A DNA stretch of 13,523 nucleotides. It comes from Bordetella parapertussis (GTDB lineage: Bacteria; Pseudomonadota; Gammaproteobacteria; Burkholderiales; Burkholderiaceae_C). Positions 6,947 to 13,523 of the stretch are shown piece by piece. The stretch is from contig CAMDJU010000044.1 of the NCBI GenBank assembly GCA_945900695.1, positions 1 to 13,523 of the forward strand, in the 5' to 3' direction. A program made the translations under genes and the position numbers. Numbering within the stretch: position 1 is the stretch's first letter; each line of letters opens with the position of its first letter. The notes below the pieces were generated by a model. It was given only the letters and a program-made list of their open reading frames with translations, had not been told where the DNA came from and did no database searches.

Positions 6947-8842
6947 TCAGCGCAAGGCCTGGTAAATCGTCTGGGCCAAATCGGGCGAGATGCCTTCCAC
7001 CGCACACAGGTCTTGCACGCTGGCGTCGGCCACGCCGCGCACGCCACCAAAGCGTTGCAGCAGTTTGGCGCGTTTTTTCGGGCCGATGCCCGCAATGTCT
7101 TCCAATTTGCTGGCGCCGGTGCGCACCTGCGCGCGTTTGGCCCGCATGCCGGTGATGGCAAAGCGGTGCGCCTCATCGCGGATTTGGGCAAACAGCATCA
7201 AGGCCGCCGAGTCTTTGGGCAGGGTGAGCTTGTCGCGCCCATCGGCAAACACCAACTCCTCCAAGCCGACTTTGCGGCCCTCGCCTTTTTCCACGCCGAC
7301 GATGCGCGACAAATCCAGGCCCAGTTGTTCAAACACCTCGCGGGCCATGCTCACCTGGCCTTTGCCACCGTCGATCAACACCAGGTCGGGCAGGCGGCCT
7401 TCACCGGCGCGCACCGCTTCGGCCAGTTTGCTGTAGCGGCGCATCAGCACTTGGCGCATCGCAGCGTAATCATCCCCACCGGTGATGCCTTCGATGTTGT
7501 AGCGGCGGTACTCAGCGGACTGCATTTTGTGGTGCTGAAACACCACGCATGAAGCCTGGGTGGCCTCACCCGCGGTGTGGGAGATGTCAAAACATTCAAT
7601 GCGAAAGGCGTCCAAGTCTTCCAGCGCCAAGTCCAAAACATCGACCAAGGCCCGGGTGCGTGCTTGCTGCGAGCCCTCCTCGGCCAGCAAGCGGTTGAGC
7701 TGCAAATCAGCGTTTTGCAAGGCCATCTCTAGCCACACGCGGCGCTGCTCACGCGGCTGGTGCACCGCATGGATGCGCACCCCTGTTTGCTCGCTCAAGG
7801 CCGAGAGCAAGGTCTTGTCAATCGGATGGCTGGCCACCAAGGTGGGGGGCACCGGCACCTCCAAATAATGTTGGGCCACAAAGGCTTGCAACACCTCCAG
7901 CGGCTCTGCGTCATCCACATGGGCGGGAAAGTAAGGCCGGTCCCCCAGGTGGCGACCGCCGCGCACCATGGCCAGGTTGACGCAGGCTTTGCCGCCGCTC
8001 ACCCGCACCGCCAGCACGTCGACATCGCGGTCGTCCACCGTGTCCACCGCTTGCTGGTGCAGCACTTTGGACAAAGCGCTCAATTGGTTGCGCAAATCGG
8101 CCGCTTGCTCAAACTCCAATTTGTCGGCATGGGCCAACATGCGCCGCTCCAGGTCTTGCATCACCTCTTGGGTTTCGCCGCGCAGCAAACGCTGGGCGCT
8201 GTCGACATCGCGCGCGTGCTGGGCCAGCGAGGTGTGGCCCACGCACGGCCCCGAACAGCGCCGAATTTGGTACAGCAAACACGGGCGCGAGCGGTTGTTG
8301 AACACCGTGTCCTCGCAGGTGCGCAAGCGAAACACCTTTTGGATCAGCTCCATGGCCTCGCGCACCGCCCACACACTGGGATAGGGGCCAAAGTAATCGT
8401 GCCGTTTGTCCACCGCACCCCGGTAATACACCATGCGCGCGACTTGGTGCGATTTGGGCGGGCCACCATCGGTGGTTTCGCTGCCGCTGTCGCGGGCGTG
8501 GGTGATCTTCACATAGGGGTAGCTCTTGTCGTCGCGAAACAAAATGTTGTAGCGCGGCTTGAGGCTTTTGATGAGGTTGTTCTCCAGCAGCAAAGCTTCG
8601 GCCTCTGAGCGCACCACGGTGGTTTCCATGCGGGCAATCTTGCCCACCATGTGGCCAATGCGGGTGCCCCCGTGCTCGCGCTGAAAGTAGCTGGAAACGC
8701 GCCTTTTCAAATGGTTGGCTTTGCCCACATAAAGCACCTGGTTGTCGGCATCGAAATAGCGGTACACCCCCGGCAGCGCAGGCAAGGCCGCGACCTGGGC
8801 CATCAGTTCTGGTGGAAATGCATCCGCAGGTTTGGCGCTCAT
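6947..8842 (-). CDS. uvrC: UvrABC excinuclease subunit C
   Basis: Makes both incisions around a lesion after UvrA/UvrB recognition; cytoplasmic. The 631 residues contain, in order: a GIY-YIG nuclease for the 3' cut (GVYRYF at 25-30, LYVGKA at 37-42, E87 in LLENN); a cysteine cluster C176, C188, C196, C200 matching the four ligands of the UvrC iron-sulphur cluster; a UvrB-binding UVR motif (about 238-260, [13 protein letters not shown]); and the RNase H-like 5' nuclease (D419 in ECFDISH, D491 in LIDGGKGQ, H559). Two helix-hairpin-helix motifs close the protein (about 580-631). A small polar insert (about 117-132, [12 protein letters not shown]) lies in the N-terminal domain. The frame extends 51 codons further upstream, into earP; ATG at 8842 (or 8851) is preferred by homology, although no clear Shine-Dalgarno is visible. 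It is divergent from earP and followed by idnO. Confidence 0.97.
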   Translation of the reverse strand: MSAKPADAFPPELMAQVAALPALPGVYRYFDADNQVLYVGKANHLKRRVSSYFQREHGGTRIGHMVGKIARMETTVVRSEAEALLLENNLIKSLKPRYNILFRDDKSYPYVKITHARDSGSETTDGGPPKSHQVARMVYYRGAVDKRHDYFGPYPSVWAVREAMELIQKVFRLRTCEDTVFNNRSRPCLLYQIRRCSGPCVGHTSLAQHARDVDSAQRLLRGETQEVMQDLERRMLAHADKLEFEQAADLRNQLSALSKVLHQQAVDTVDDRDVDVLAVRVSGGKACVNLAMVRGGRHLGDRPYFPAHVDDAEPLEVLQAFVAQHYLEVPVPPTLVASHPIDKTLLSALSEQTGVRIHAVHQPREQRRVWLEMALQNADLQLNRLLAEEGSQQARTRALVDVLDLALEDLDAFRIECFDISHTAGEATQASCVVFQHHKMQSAEYRRYNIEGITGGDDYAAMRQVLMRRYSKLAEAVRAGEGRLPDLVLIDGGKGQVSMAREVFEQLGLDLSRIVGVEKGEGRKVGLEELVFADGRDKLTLPKDSAALMLFAQIRDEAHRFAITGMRAKRAQVRTGASKLEDIAGIGPKKRAKLLQRFGGVRGVADASVQDLCAVEGISPDLAQTIYQALR

Positions 8843-8882
8843 GCGCCGCATTGTGCCGTGCGCGCACAGGGTATAAACAACC
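8843..8882. promoter_or_regulatory. Divergent uvrC/earP intergenic region
   Basis: Only 40 bp separates the chosen uvrC start from the first possible earP ATG (118 bp if earP begins at 8961). It contains TATAAA on the plus strand at 8872-8877, which is too close to the earP ATG at 8883 for an ordinary promoter of that start but well placed for a start at 8961. No complete promoter is visible for uvrC, so its signals probably lie inside the beginning of earP. Confidence 0.3.
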
Positions 8883-10160
8883 ATGCCCGATTTGGCCCAC
8901 ACCCCGTCAACCGCACCGGCCCGCTTGCCACCCAGCGGCACGGCGCCAGCCCAGCCCCCCATGCTGTGGGATTTGTTTTGCCGCGTCATCGACAACCACG
9001 GTGATCTGGGTGTGTGCTGGCGCTTGGCGGGTCACTTGGCGGGGCTGGGGCATCGGGTGCGGCTGTGGGTGGACCAGGCCCAGGATTTGCAATGGATGGC
9101 CCCCCAGGGGCATCCAGGTGTTCATGTTCTGCCATGGCCGCCCGAGATCACCTTCCATTGGCCCACCCCGCATGGCCCCAACATTTCATCCATGGCCCCA
9201 CCAGAAAGTGCCGACCTGGCGCACGGCACATCATCGCCCGCAGCGGCGCTTGCGTCGTCAGGTCAAGTCCATGGGGTGATCGAAGCATTTGGCTGTGAGC
9301 TGCCCCATGCCGTGCAGGCCGCCTTGGCCGCCGAGCGCCCTGCACCCGTGTGGATCAACTTGGAATACTTGAGCGCCGAGGCCCATGTCGAGCGCTTGCA
9401 TGGCCTGCCCTCGCCAGTGATGAGCGGCCCAGCGTGCGGCTTGCAAAAATGGTTTTTTTATCCTGGCTTCACAGCCCAAACTGGCGGTTTGCTGCACCCC
9501 TTTCCGCCTGAAACCTTTGCCGCCCAACAGCCCGACCCGAAAGCGCTGGACCCTGCCCTGGTGGGCAGCACCCACGACCATGCCGCCCAAGCGGCCTTGC
9601 GCGTGCTGCTCTTTTGCTACGAGCCCGCGTCCTTGCCCACTTGGCTCACGGCTTGGGCCGATGGGCCGCAGCCCATCGATTTGTCCGCGTGCGCCGGTCG
9701 GGCCAGCCGGGCCGTGCAAGCCTGGCAAGCCCAACGCGGGACCCAGGGAGACGGGGCCTTGCGCATCACCCATTTGCCTTGGGTCAGCCAAGTCGAGTTT
9801 GACGCCTTGCTGGCCCAACACGATCTGAATTTCGTGCGTGGCGAGGACTCGCTGGTGCGTGCCTTGTGGGCGGGCCAAGCCTTTGTGTGGCAGATTTACC
9901 CGCAAGACGACGGCGTGCACCATGCCAAATTGGCCGCTTTTTTGGGCGCTTTGGGTGCGCCGGCGTCAGCGGTCCATGCCCACCTGGCCTGGAACGCCAA
10001 CGCTTCACAACCCCTTCCAGCCCTGAATGCGGCTGAACTGCAATCGTGGTGCGCCTGGGTGCGCGGGGTTCGCCAAGGTTTGTTGGCACAGCCCGACTTG
10101 GCCCAACAATTGACCGCCTTTGCCGCCACCAAGCGCTCTGAGCCAAGCCCACAAGGGTGA
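8883..10160 (+). CDS. earP: EF-P arginine rhamnosyltransferase EarP
   Basis: Transfers rhamnose from dTDP-beta-L-rhamnose to Arg32 of EF-P; an inverting GT-B glycosyltransferase in the cytoplasm. Its partner efp is the next gene. The N-terminal signature [18 protein letters not shown] carries D37 and D41, equivalent to the catalytic D13/D17 region known from Pseudomonas EarP. Further hallmarks are IEAFGCELP (133-141), [10 protein letters not shown] (158-167), KWFFYPGF, and the nucleotide-sugar site [13 protein letters not shown] followed by FVWQIYPQ (319-341). Residues about 92-130 form a Pro/His/Ala/Ser-rich insert that I do not recall in the family. Two starts are possible: ATG 8883 (425 residues, AGGG about 11 bases upstream) or ATG 8961 (399 residues, MLWDLFCR, nearer the usual beginning but without a Shine-Dalgarno). 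The first 26 residues are low-complexity and may be untranslated. Confidence 0.95.
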   Translation: MPDLAHTPSTAPARLPPSGTAPAQPPMLWDLFCRVIDNHGDLGVCWRLAGHLAGLGHRVRLWVDQAQDLQWMAPQGHPGVHVLPWPPEITFHWPTPHGPNISSMAPPESADLAHGTSSPAAALASSGQVHGVIEAFGCELPHAVQAALAAERPAPVWINLEYLSAEAHVERLHGLPSPVMSGPACGLQKWFFYPGFTAQTGGLLHPFPPETFAAQQPDPKALDPALVGSTHDHAAQAALRVLLFCYEPASLPTWLTAWADGPQPIDLSACAGRASRAVQAWQAQRGTQGDGALRITHLPWVSQVEFDALLAQHDLNFVRGEDSLVRALWAGQAFVWQIYPQDDGVHHAKLAAFLGALGAPASAVHAHLAWNANASQPLPALNAAELQSWCAWVRGVRQGLLAQPDLAQQLTAFAATKRSEPSPQG

Positions 10161-10166
10161 AATGGC

Positions 10167-10172
10167 TAAAAT
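10167..10172 (+). promoter_or_regulatory. Candidate -10 element for efp
   Basis: TAAAAT within GGCTAAAATGCG begins 7 bp after the earP stop and about 100 bp before the efp start, in a 114-bp gap. No convincing -35 lies 16-18 bp upstream. It would let efp be transcribed more strongly than earP, as expected for an abundant translation factor. The call is by resemblance only. Confidence 0.35.
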
Positions 10173-10274
10173 GCGTGGCTGTTGTGAACAGAATGCGCCG
10201 CGAGTGCCTTGTTCCCAATCCAGGTCCCAGGCTGTTTCCGCGGCCCCTGTTTGACTCCGACAACCCCTGAAATT

Positions 10275-10829
10275 ATGAAAAACGCTCAAGAAATTCGCGC
10301 CGGCAACGTCATCATGCACGGCAAAGACCCGATGGTCGTGCTCAAAACGGAATACAGCCGTGGGGGGCGCAACTCCGCCACCGTGCGCATGAAGCTCAAA
10401 AGCCTGATCGCCAACTTTGGCACCGAAGTGGTCTTCAAGGCCGACGACAAAATGGACCAGATCATTCTTGAAAAGAAAGAATGCACCTACTCCTACTTTG
10501 CCGACCCCATGTACGTGTGGATGGATACCGAATACAACCAGTACGAAGTGGAAAACGAAAACATGGGCGACTCGCTCAACTACCTGGAAGAAGGCATGCC
10601 CGGCGAAGTGGTCTTCTATGAAGGCAAGGCCATTTCTGTGGAATTGCACACCAGCGTAGAACGCGAAGTGACCTGGACCGAGCCTGCCGTGAAAGGCGAC
10701 ACCTCCGGCAAAGTGCTCAAACCAGCGAAAATCGCCACAGGTTTTGAAGTGGGTGTGCCGATTTTTGTGGCCCAAGGCGACCGCATCGAGATCGACACCC
10801 GCACCGGCGAGTACCGCCGCCGCGTCTGA
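10275..10829 (+). CDS. efp: Translation elongation factor P
   Basis: Binds between the ribosomal P and E sites and speeds peptide bond formation at consecutive prolines; cytoplasmic. The 184 residues span the KOW-like N-terminal domain (about 1-63) and two OB domains ending in the conserved [17 protein letters not shown]. The modification loop reads SRGGRNSA with arginine at position 32, not the lysine of Escherichia coli EF-P. This is the form rhamnosylated by EarP, which is encoded just upstream. Lysine-type modifiers are neither needed nor seen. The ATG at 10275 begins the family's usual [11 protein letters not shown]; an in-frame ATG at 10209 would add 22 unrelated residues. The site before the ATG (CTGAAATT) is not a recognisable Shine-Dalgarno. 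A terminator follows 20 bp after the stop. Confidence 0.98.
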   Translation: MKNAQEIRAGNVIMHGKDPMVVLKTEYSRGGRNSATVRMKLKSLIANFGTEVVFKADDKMDQIILEKKECTYSYFADPMYVWMDTEYNQYEVENENMGDSLNYLEEGMPGEVVFYEGKAISVELHTSVEREVTWTEPAVKGDTSGKVLKPAKIATGFEVGVPIFVAQGDRIEIDTRTGEYRRRV

Positions 10830-10848
10830 ACCCACCCACCCCCGTGAG

Positions 10849-10873
10849 AAGGCTCCCACTGGGGGCCTTTTTT
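10849..10873 (+). terminator. Rho-independent terminator after efp
   Basis: AAGGCTCCC (10849-10857), loop ACT, then GGGGGCCTT (10861-10869) form a stem with a single G-T wobble, and the T-run continues to 10873. It is the clearest intrinsic terminator in the window. It ends the efp transcript only 20 bp before the LOG-family ATG. Confidence 0.85.
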
Positions 10874-10882
10874 CATGGCACC

Positions 10883-10887
10883 GGAGA
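10883..10887 (+). promoter_or_regulatory. Shine-Dalgarno of the LOG-family gene
   Basis: GGAGA lies 6 bases before the ATG at 10894 and is the only good ribosome-binding site nearby. It selects this ATG over the out-of-frame ATG at 10875. Confidence 0.7.
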
Positions 10888-10893
10888 CACCCC

Positions 10894-11757
10894 ATGGACA
10901 GCACCCACGACATCCGCGAGCACCCTTTGGCCCAGGCCTGGGAAGTGCTGCAAGCCCAGCACACCCAGGGTGAGGCCTTGCAGGTCGACTCGAACCGACT
11001 CGCCTTTGCCGACCCCGAGTTTTTGCTGCGCCGCGAAACGCGCGGCATCCGCTTTCAGCTCGAGATGCTCAAACCCGACCTGGCCCAGCTAGAGCGCGGC
11101 ATCGAACACACCGTGGTGGTGTTTGGCAGCGCCCGTTTTCGCTCCGAACAAGAGGCCCAGGCCCAACTGCAACTGGCCCAGGCCAGCGGTGAAGTCGGCG
11201 CCATTGCCCGTGCCCAAACGCTGCTGAAAAATGCCCGCTATTACGAACTGGCCAGGGCGTTTGGGCGTCGGGTGGCCGAGCACAGCCTAGGCCAATCGCT
11301 CAGCGAACAAATGTTTGTTTGCACCGGTGGGGGCCCCGGCATCATGGAGGCCGCCAACCGCGGGGCCCAAGAGGGGGGTGGCATCAGCGTGGGCCTGAAC
11401 ATCGCCCTGCCCCACGAGCAAGACCCCAACCCCTACATCACCCCAGGCTTGAGTTTTAAATTTCACTACTTTGCGCTGCGCAAAATGCACTTCATGATGC
11501 GCGCGCGCGCCTTGGTGGCCTTTCCAGGTGGCTTTGGCACGCTCGACGAATTGTTTGAAACCCTCACCCTGATCCAATGCAAAAAAGCCAAACCCGTGCC
11601 CGTGGTGCTGTTTGGCAGCGAATACTGGAAACGGGTGCTGCACCTGGACGTGCTGGTCGAAGAAGGCGTGATTTCAGCCGAAGACTTGCAGCTGTTTCGC
11701 TGCATCGACGATGTGGACGAGGCGTGGCGCTACATCCAGGATTTTTACGGGTCTTGA
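10894..11757 (+). CDS. LOG-family Rossmann-fold protein (TIGR00730-like)
   Basis: LOG-family proteins hydrolyse nucleoside 5'-monophosphates at the N-glycosidic bond; plant and some bacterial members release cytokinins. Signature motifs are present: GGGPGIMEAANRG (145-157), the arginine-lysine pair in FALRKMHFM (193-201), and PGGFGTLDELFE (211-222), which together form the phosphoribose-binding and catalytic site. The protein has 287 residues, about 90 more than the compact LOG enzymes (roughly 190). The extra length is an N-terminal helical, Gln/Leu-rich region (1-72) and an insert after the first strand (about 82-115). It follows the efp terminator by 20 bp, so it needs read-through or a promoter inside efp. 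Its stop lies 1 bp from that of the convergent isochorismatase-family gene. Whether it makes cytokinin-like bases or recycles nucleotides cannot be told from sequence. Confidence 0.9.
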   Translation: MDSTHDIREHPLAQAWEVLQAQHTQGEALQVDSNRLAFADPEFLLRRETRGIRFQLEMLKPDLAQLERGIEHTVVVFGSARFRSEQEAQAQLQLAQASGEVGAIARAQTLLKNARYYELARAFGRRVAEHSLGQSLSEQMFVCTGGGPGIMEAANRGAQEGGGISVGLNIALPHEQDPNPYITPGLSFKFHYFALRKMHFMMRARALVAFPGGFGTLDELFETLTLIQCKKAKPVPVVLFGSEYWKRVLHLDVLVEEGVISAEDLQLFRCIDDVDEAWRYIQDFYGS

Positions 11758-11758
11758 C

Positions 11759-12448
11759 TCAGAGCGGTGACAAGACCTGATCGATGACCTCTTGGGTCAA
11801 TCTGACATCACCAAAACTTTGATAGAACGATGTCAACCCAGCCATGTGGTCTTCATCAAAGCGGGCCGCACAGGCGTCGGCCACCATGATCACCCGGTAG
11901 TCGAGCATCATGGCATCGCGGGCCGCTGACTCGCAACACATGTTGGTGGCGGTGCCCACCACGATCAAATTGCGGATGCGCTTGGCGCGCAGCATGGAAT
12001 CGAGTGGGGAGCTTCCAGCGATGAACGGGGAAAAGCGGGTTTTCCACACCCACCAATCGCTGGGCAGGCTGTTGAGCGCAGGGTAAAGCGCATGGCCTAG
12101 GGACCCTTCAGAGAGCTGATCGCGGTGGCGCGCGGCTTTTTCGGGTGTGAAAAAGTTGTCGTGATAGGTCGACCACAGGCTGTCACCGCCTTTGCCCGCA
12201 GTCATATTGACCCAAGCCACCGTGCCACCTTGCTGCCGGAGTGCAACGGCCAGTTGATTGATGTGGGGCACGATGGCACGCGCGGTGGGCACCTCGGCCA
12301 CGTAAAAGTTTTGCATGTCAATCACCAGCAAAGCCGTCTCTGCGGCTGAAAAGGACGGGTAGACATTCAACCGGCCACGTTTGGTCATGACCCGATCTAG
12401 CACGTACTGAGGCCATTCAAAGGGGTGAACTTGATCTGAGGTATCCAT
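11759..12448 (-). CDS. Isochorismatase-family cysteine hydrolase
   Basis: A 229-residue member of the cysteine hydrolase superfamily, which includes N-carbamoylsarcosine amidase, ureidoacrylate amidohydrolase, nicotinamidase and isochorismatase. The triad is visible: D44 (LLVIDMQNFY), K136 (VWKTRFSPF) and C171 (GTATNMCCESAARDA). The preceding VGTAT segment forms the usual oxyanion loop. An active catalytic cysteine favours an amidase or carbamoyl-amide hydrolase, but the substrate is not identifiable. The ATG at 12448 has a good AAGGG 8 bases upstream (12457-12461). An in-frame extension to 12541 would overlap the upstream gene and is not family-like. The alpha/beta hydrolase gene ends 41 bp upstream on the same strand, so the two are probably one transcript. 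At the 3' end it meets the LOG gene tail to tail. Confidence 0.9.
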   Translation of the reverse strand: MDTSDQVHPFEWPQYVLDRVMTKRGRLNVYPSFSAAETALLVIDMQNFYVAEVPTARAIVPHINQLAVALRQQGGTVAWVNMTAGKGGDSLWSTYHDNFFTPEKAARHRDQLSEGSLGHALYPALNSLPSDWWVWKTRFSPFIAGSSPLDSMLRAKRIRNLIVVGTATNMCCESAARDAMMLDYRVIMVADACAARFDEDHMAGLTSFYQSFGDVRLTQEVIDQVLSPL

Positions 12449-12489
12449 GTGTTTATCCCTTTGTATTCGGCATTGAACTGGGGCCGCGT

Positions 12490-13443
12490 TCAGCGACCGC
12501 TTCCATCGGGGTACAGATATCGGCGCAGGGCCTGAGCGCACACATCGACAGCGGTGTAAGCCTCTCGGATGACCCGGCCCATGGTGATGAAGCCATGGAT
12601 TTGCCGCTCAAAGCAAATGTACTGGGCCACACCACCCGCCTGTGACAAGGCATCTGCATATTGCAAGCCTTCATCGCGCAAGGGATCAAAGCCCGCCGTC
12701 AACAGCAAGGCAGGCGGCAAGTCTGCGTGGGAACTGGCTTTGAGCGGTGAGGCCCGCCAATCGTCGCCGTGCGCACGTGTGGGCAGGTAATGGTCCATGA
12801 ACCAATCCATGGCTTGCGCGGTCAGGCCATAGCCCTCACCATTGGCATGGAAGCTGGGGGTATCGGGATACATCAGCGTGGCCGGGTAAATCAACAATTG
12901 AAATGCCGGTGGCTGTGCACTGCCCCGCGCCCCCAGGCAAACCGCCGCGGCCAAATTGCCGCCCGCACTGTCGCCGCCCACCGCCACCCGCAGCGGATCA
13001 ATGTGCAAAACAGGGGCTTGCGACACCACCCAGTGAAAGGCCGCCAAGGCGTCTCCGTATGCAGCAGGAAACACATGCTCGGGCGCCAAGCGGTAATCCA
13101 CAGAAAACACCGCACACCCGCTGGCTTGGCACAGTTGGCGACACAACACGTCATGCGTTTCAATGTTGCCAATCACCCAACCGCCACCATGAAAATACAT
13201 CAAGGCCGGCAAGGTCTCTAAGGCTTGTGCGCCCGCGGGCCGGTATTCGCGCACCGGGACGCTGACGCCCCCCAAAGTGGGCAAATGGTCGCGGGTGAAT
13301 GACACGCTGGGCGGATCGGGTTGCGTCAAGGCCTTGCGCACCAGATAAAACTCCCGGGCTTGCGCAGGTGGCAAGGTGTGCACCGGCGGCACATTGCGCT
13401 CCACCATCAGTTGCAGCAAGGCTTTGGCTTGGGTGTCTAGCAT
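12490..13443 (-). CDS. Alpha/beta hydrolase, hormone-sensitive-lipase (acetyl esterase) family
   Basis: A 317-residue carboxylesterase-type enzyme. The HSL-family oxyanion motif is HGGGW (85-89), followed by DYRLAPEH (116-123). The nucleophile elbow is GDSAGG with S159, and the acid and base are D253 (AGFDPLRDE) and H283 (IHGF). No signal peptide is visible, so action is likely on small esters in the cytoplasm. Start: the ATG at 13443 has GGAG 6 bases upstream (13450-13453), whereas the longer frame begins at a TTG overlapping that site. The gene is the first of a two-gene minus-strand unit with the isochorismatase-family hydrolase. Promoter signals in the 80 bases available upstream are not convincing, and the unit may start beyond the window. 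The exact substrate is unknown. Confidence 0.93.
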   Translation of the reverse strand: MLDTQAKALLQLMVERNVPPVHTLPPAQAREFYLVRKALTQPDPPSVSFTRDHLPTLGGVSVPVREYRPAGAQALETLPALMYFHGGGWVIGNIETHDVLCRQLCQASGCAVFSVDYRLAPEHVFPAAYGDALAAFHWVVSQAPVLHIDPLRVAVGGDSAGGNLAAAVCLGARGSAQPPAFQLLIYPATLMYPDTPSFHANGEGYGLTAQAMDWFMDHYLPTRAHGDDWRASPLKASSHADLPPALLLTAGFDPLRDEGLQYADALSQAGGVAQYICFERQIHGFITMGRVIREAYTAVDVCAQALRRYLYPDGSGR

Positions 13444-13449
13444 GTTTCG

Positions 13450-13453
13450 CTCC
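13450..13453 (-). promoter_or_regulatory. Shine-Dalgarno deciding the esterase start
   Basis: GGAG on the minus strand, 6 bases before the ATG at 13443. It would lie inside the coding region if the TTG four codons upstream were used, which argues for the ATG. Confidence 0.65.
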
Positions 13454-13523
13454 AAAAATTGGGGTTGCCACCGTGGGATGGTCTATGGCTGTGCACAGGC
13501 TGAAGGCCTTGAAAGATATCATG

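Noticed and set aside
6170..7552. Open plus-strand frame of about 460 codons across idnO and uvrC
   Set aside because: It spans two well-supported minus-strand genes and their intergenic gap. Its composition (His/Ala/Gly/Gln-rich) and lack of motifs mark it as a mirror frame.
13444..13523. End of another gene or a promoter at the right edge
   Set aside because: Only 80 bases are available. No frame shows recognisable protein and no -35/-10 pair at proper spacing is convincing, so nothing is claimed.
1..13523. CRISPR arrays, tRNA/rRNA genes, insertion sequences, toxin-antitoxin or phage defence genes
   Set aside because: No spaced long direct repeats, no tRNA-like cloverleaf, no transposase motifs or terminal inverted repeats, and no defence domains were seen on either strand.

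Overview
The window is 13.5 kb of GC-rich, densely coded bacterial chromosome. Protein content and codon habits (frequent TTG leucine codons in a GC-rich background, a mfd/serB neighbourhood, Arg32-type EF-P with EarP) suggest a betaproteobacterium of the Burkholderiales, most likely Comamonadaceae (Limnohabitans/Rhodoferax-like). That placement is inference from gene content, not a database result. No rRNA, tRNA, CRISPR array, insertion sequence or phage gene was found. No gene-free stretch exceeds about 120 bases.

Layout. (1) Plus strand, 1-4896: the 3' six-sevenths of mfd (transcription-repair coupling factor), then an unusual regulator-like gene joining a winged helix-turn-helix, a GHKL ATPase and a STAS-like DUF4325-type domain, then serB (phosphoserine phosphatase). 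(2) Minus strand, 4996-8842: uvrC is read first, followed by idnO and idnD, a reductase/dehydrogenase pair linking gluconate, 5-ketogluconate and L-idonate. (3) Plus strand, 8883-11757, divergent from uvrC: earP and efp (EF-P and the enzyme that rhamnosylates its Arg32), an intrinsic terminator, then a LOG-family nucleotide-processing protein. (4) Minus strand, 11759-13443: an HSL-type alpha/beta hydrolase followed by an isochorismatase-family cysteine hydrolase, apparently one transcription unit, converging on the LOG gene with a 1-bp gap.

How the genes relate. Mfd and UvrC both serve nucleotide excision repair but lie on opposite strands. EarP and EF-P form a modifier/substrate pair relieving ribosome stalling at proline stretches. 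IdnO and IdnD catalyse consecutive sugar-acid redox steps, but no transporter, kinase or regulator for that pathway is present. The hydrolase pair could act sequentially on an ester/amide substrate that cannot be named from sequence.

The least ordinary element is the gene at 3093-4136. It places DNA-binding, anti-sigma-kinase-like ATPase and anti-anti-sigma-like modules in one chain. It is preceded by an AT-rich promoter region with copies of a GATACAA-type octamer, several spaced by 11 or 22 bp and running into the coding sequence. This is the best candidate for an undescribed regulatory system here: a self-contained switch that may control its own promoter and possibly serB.
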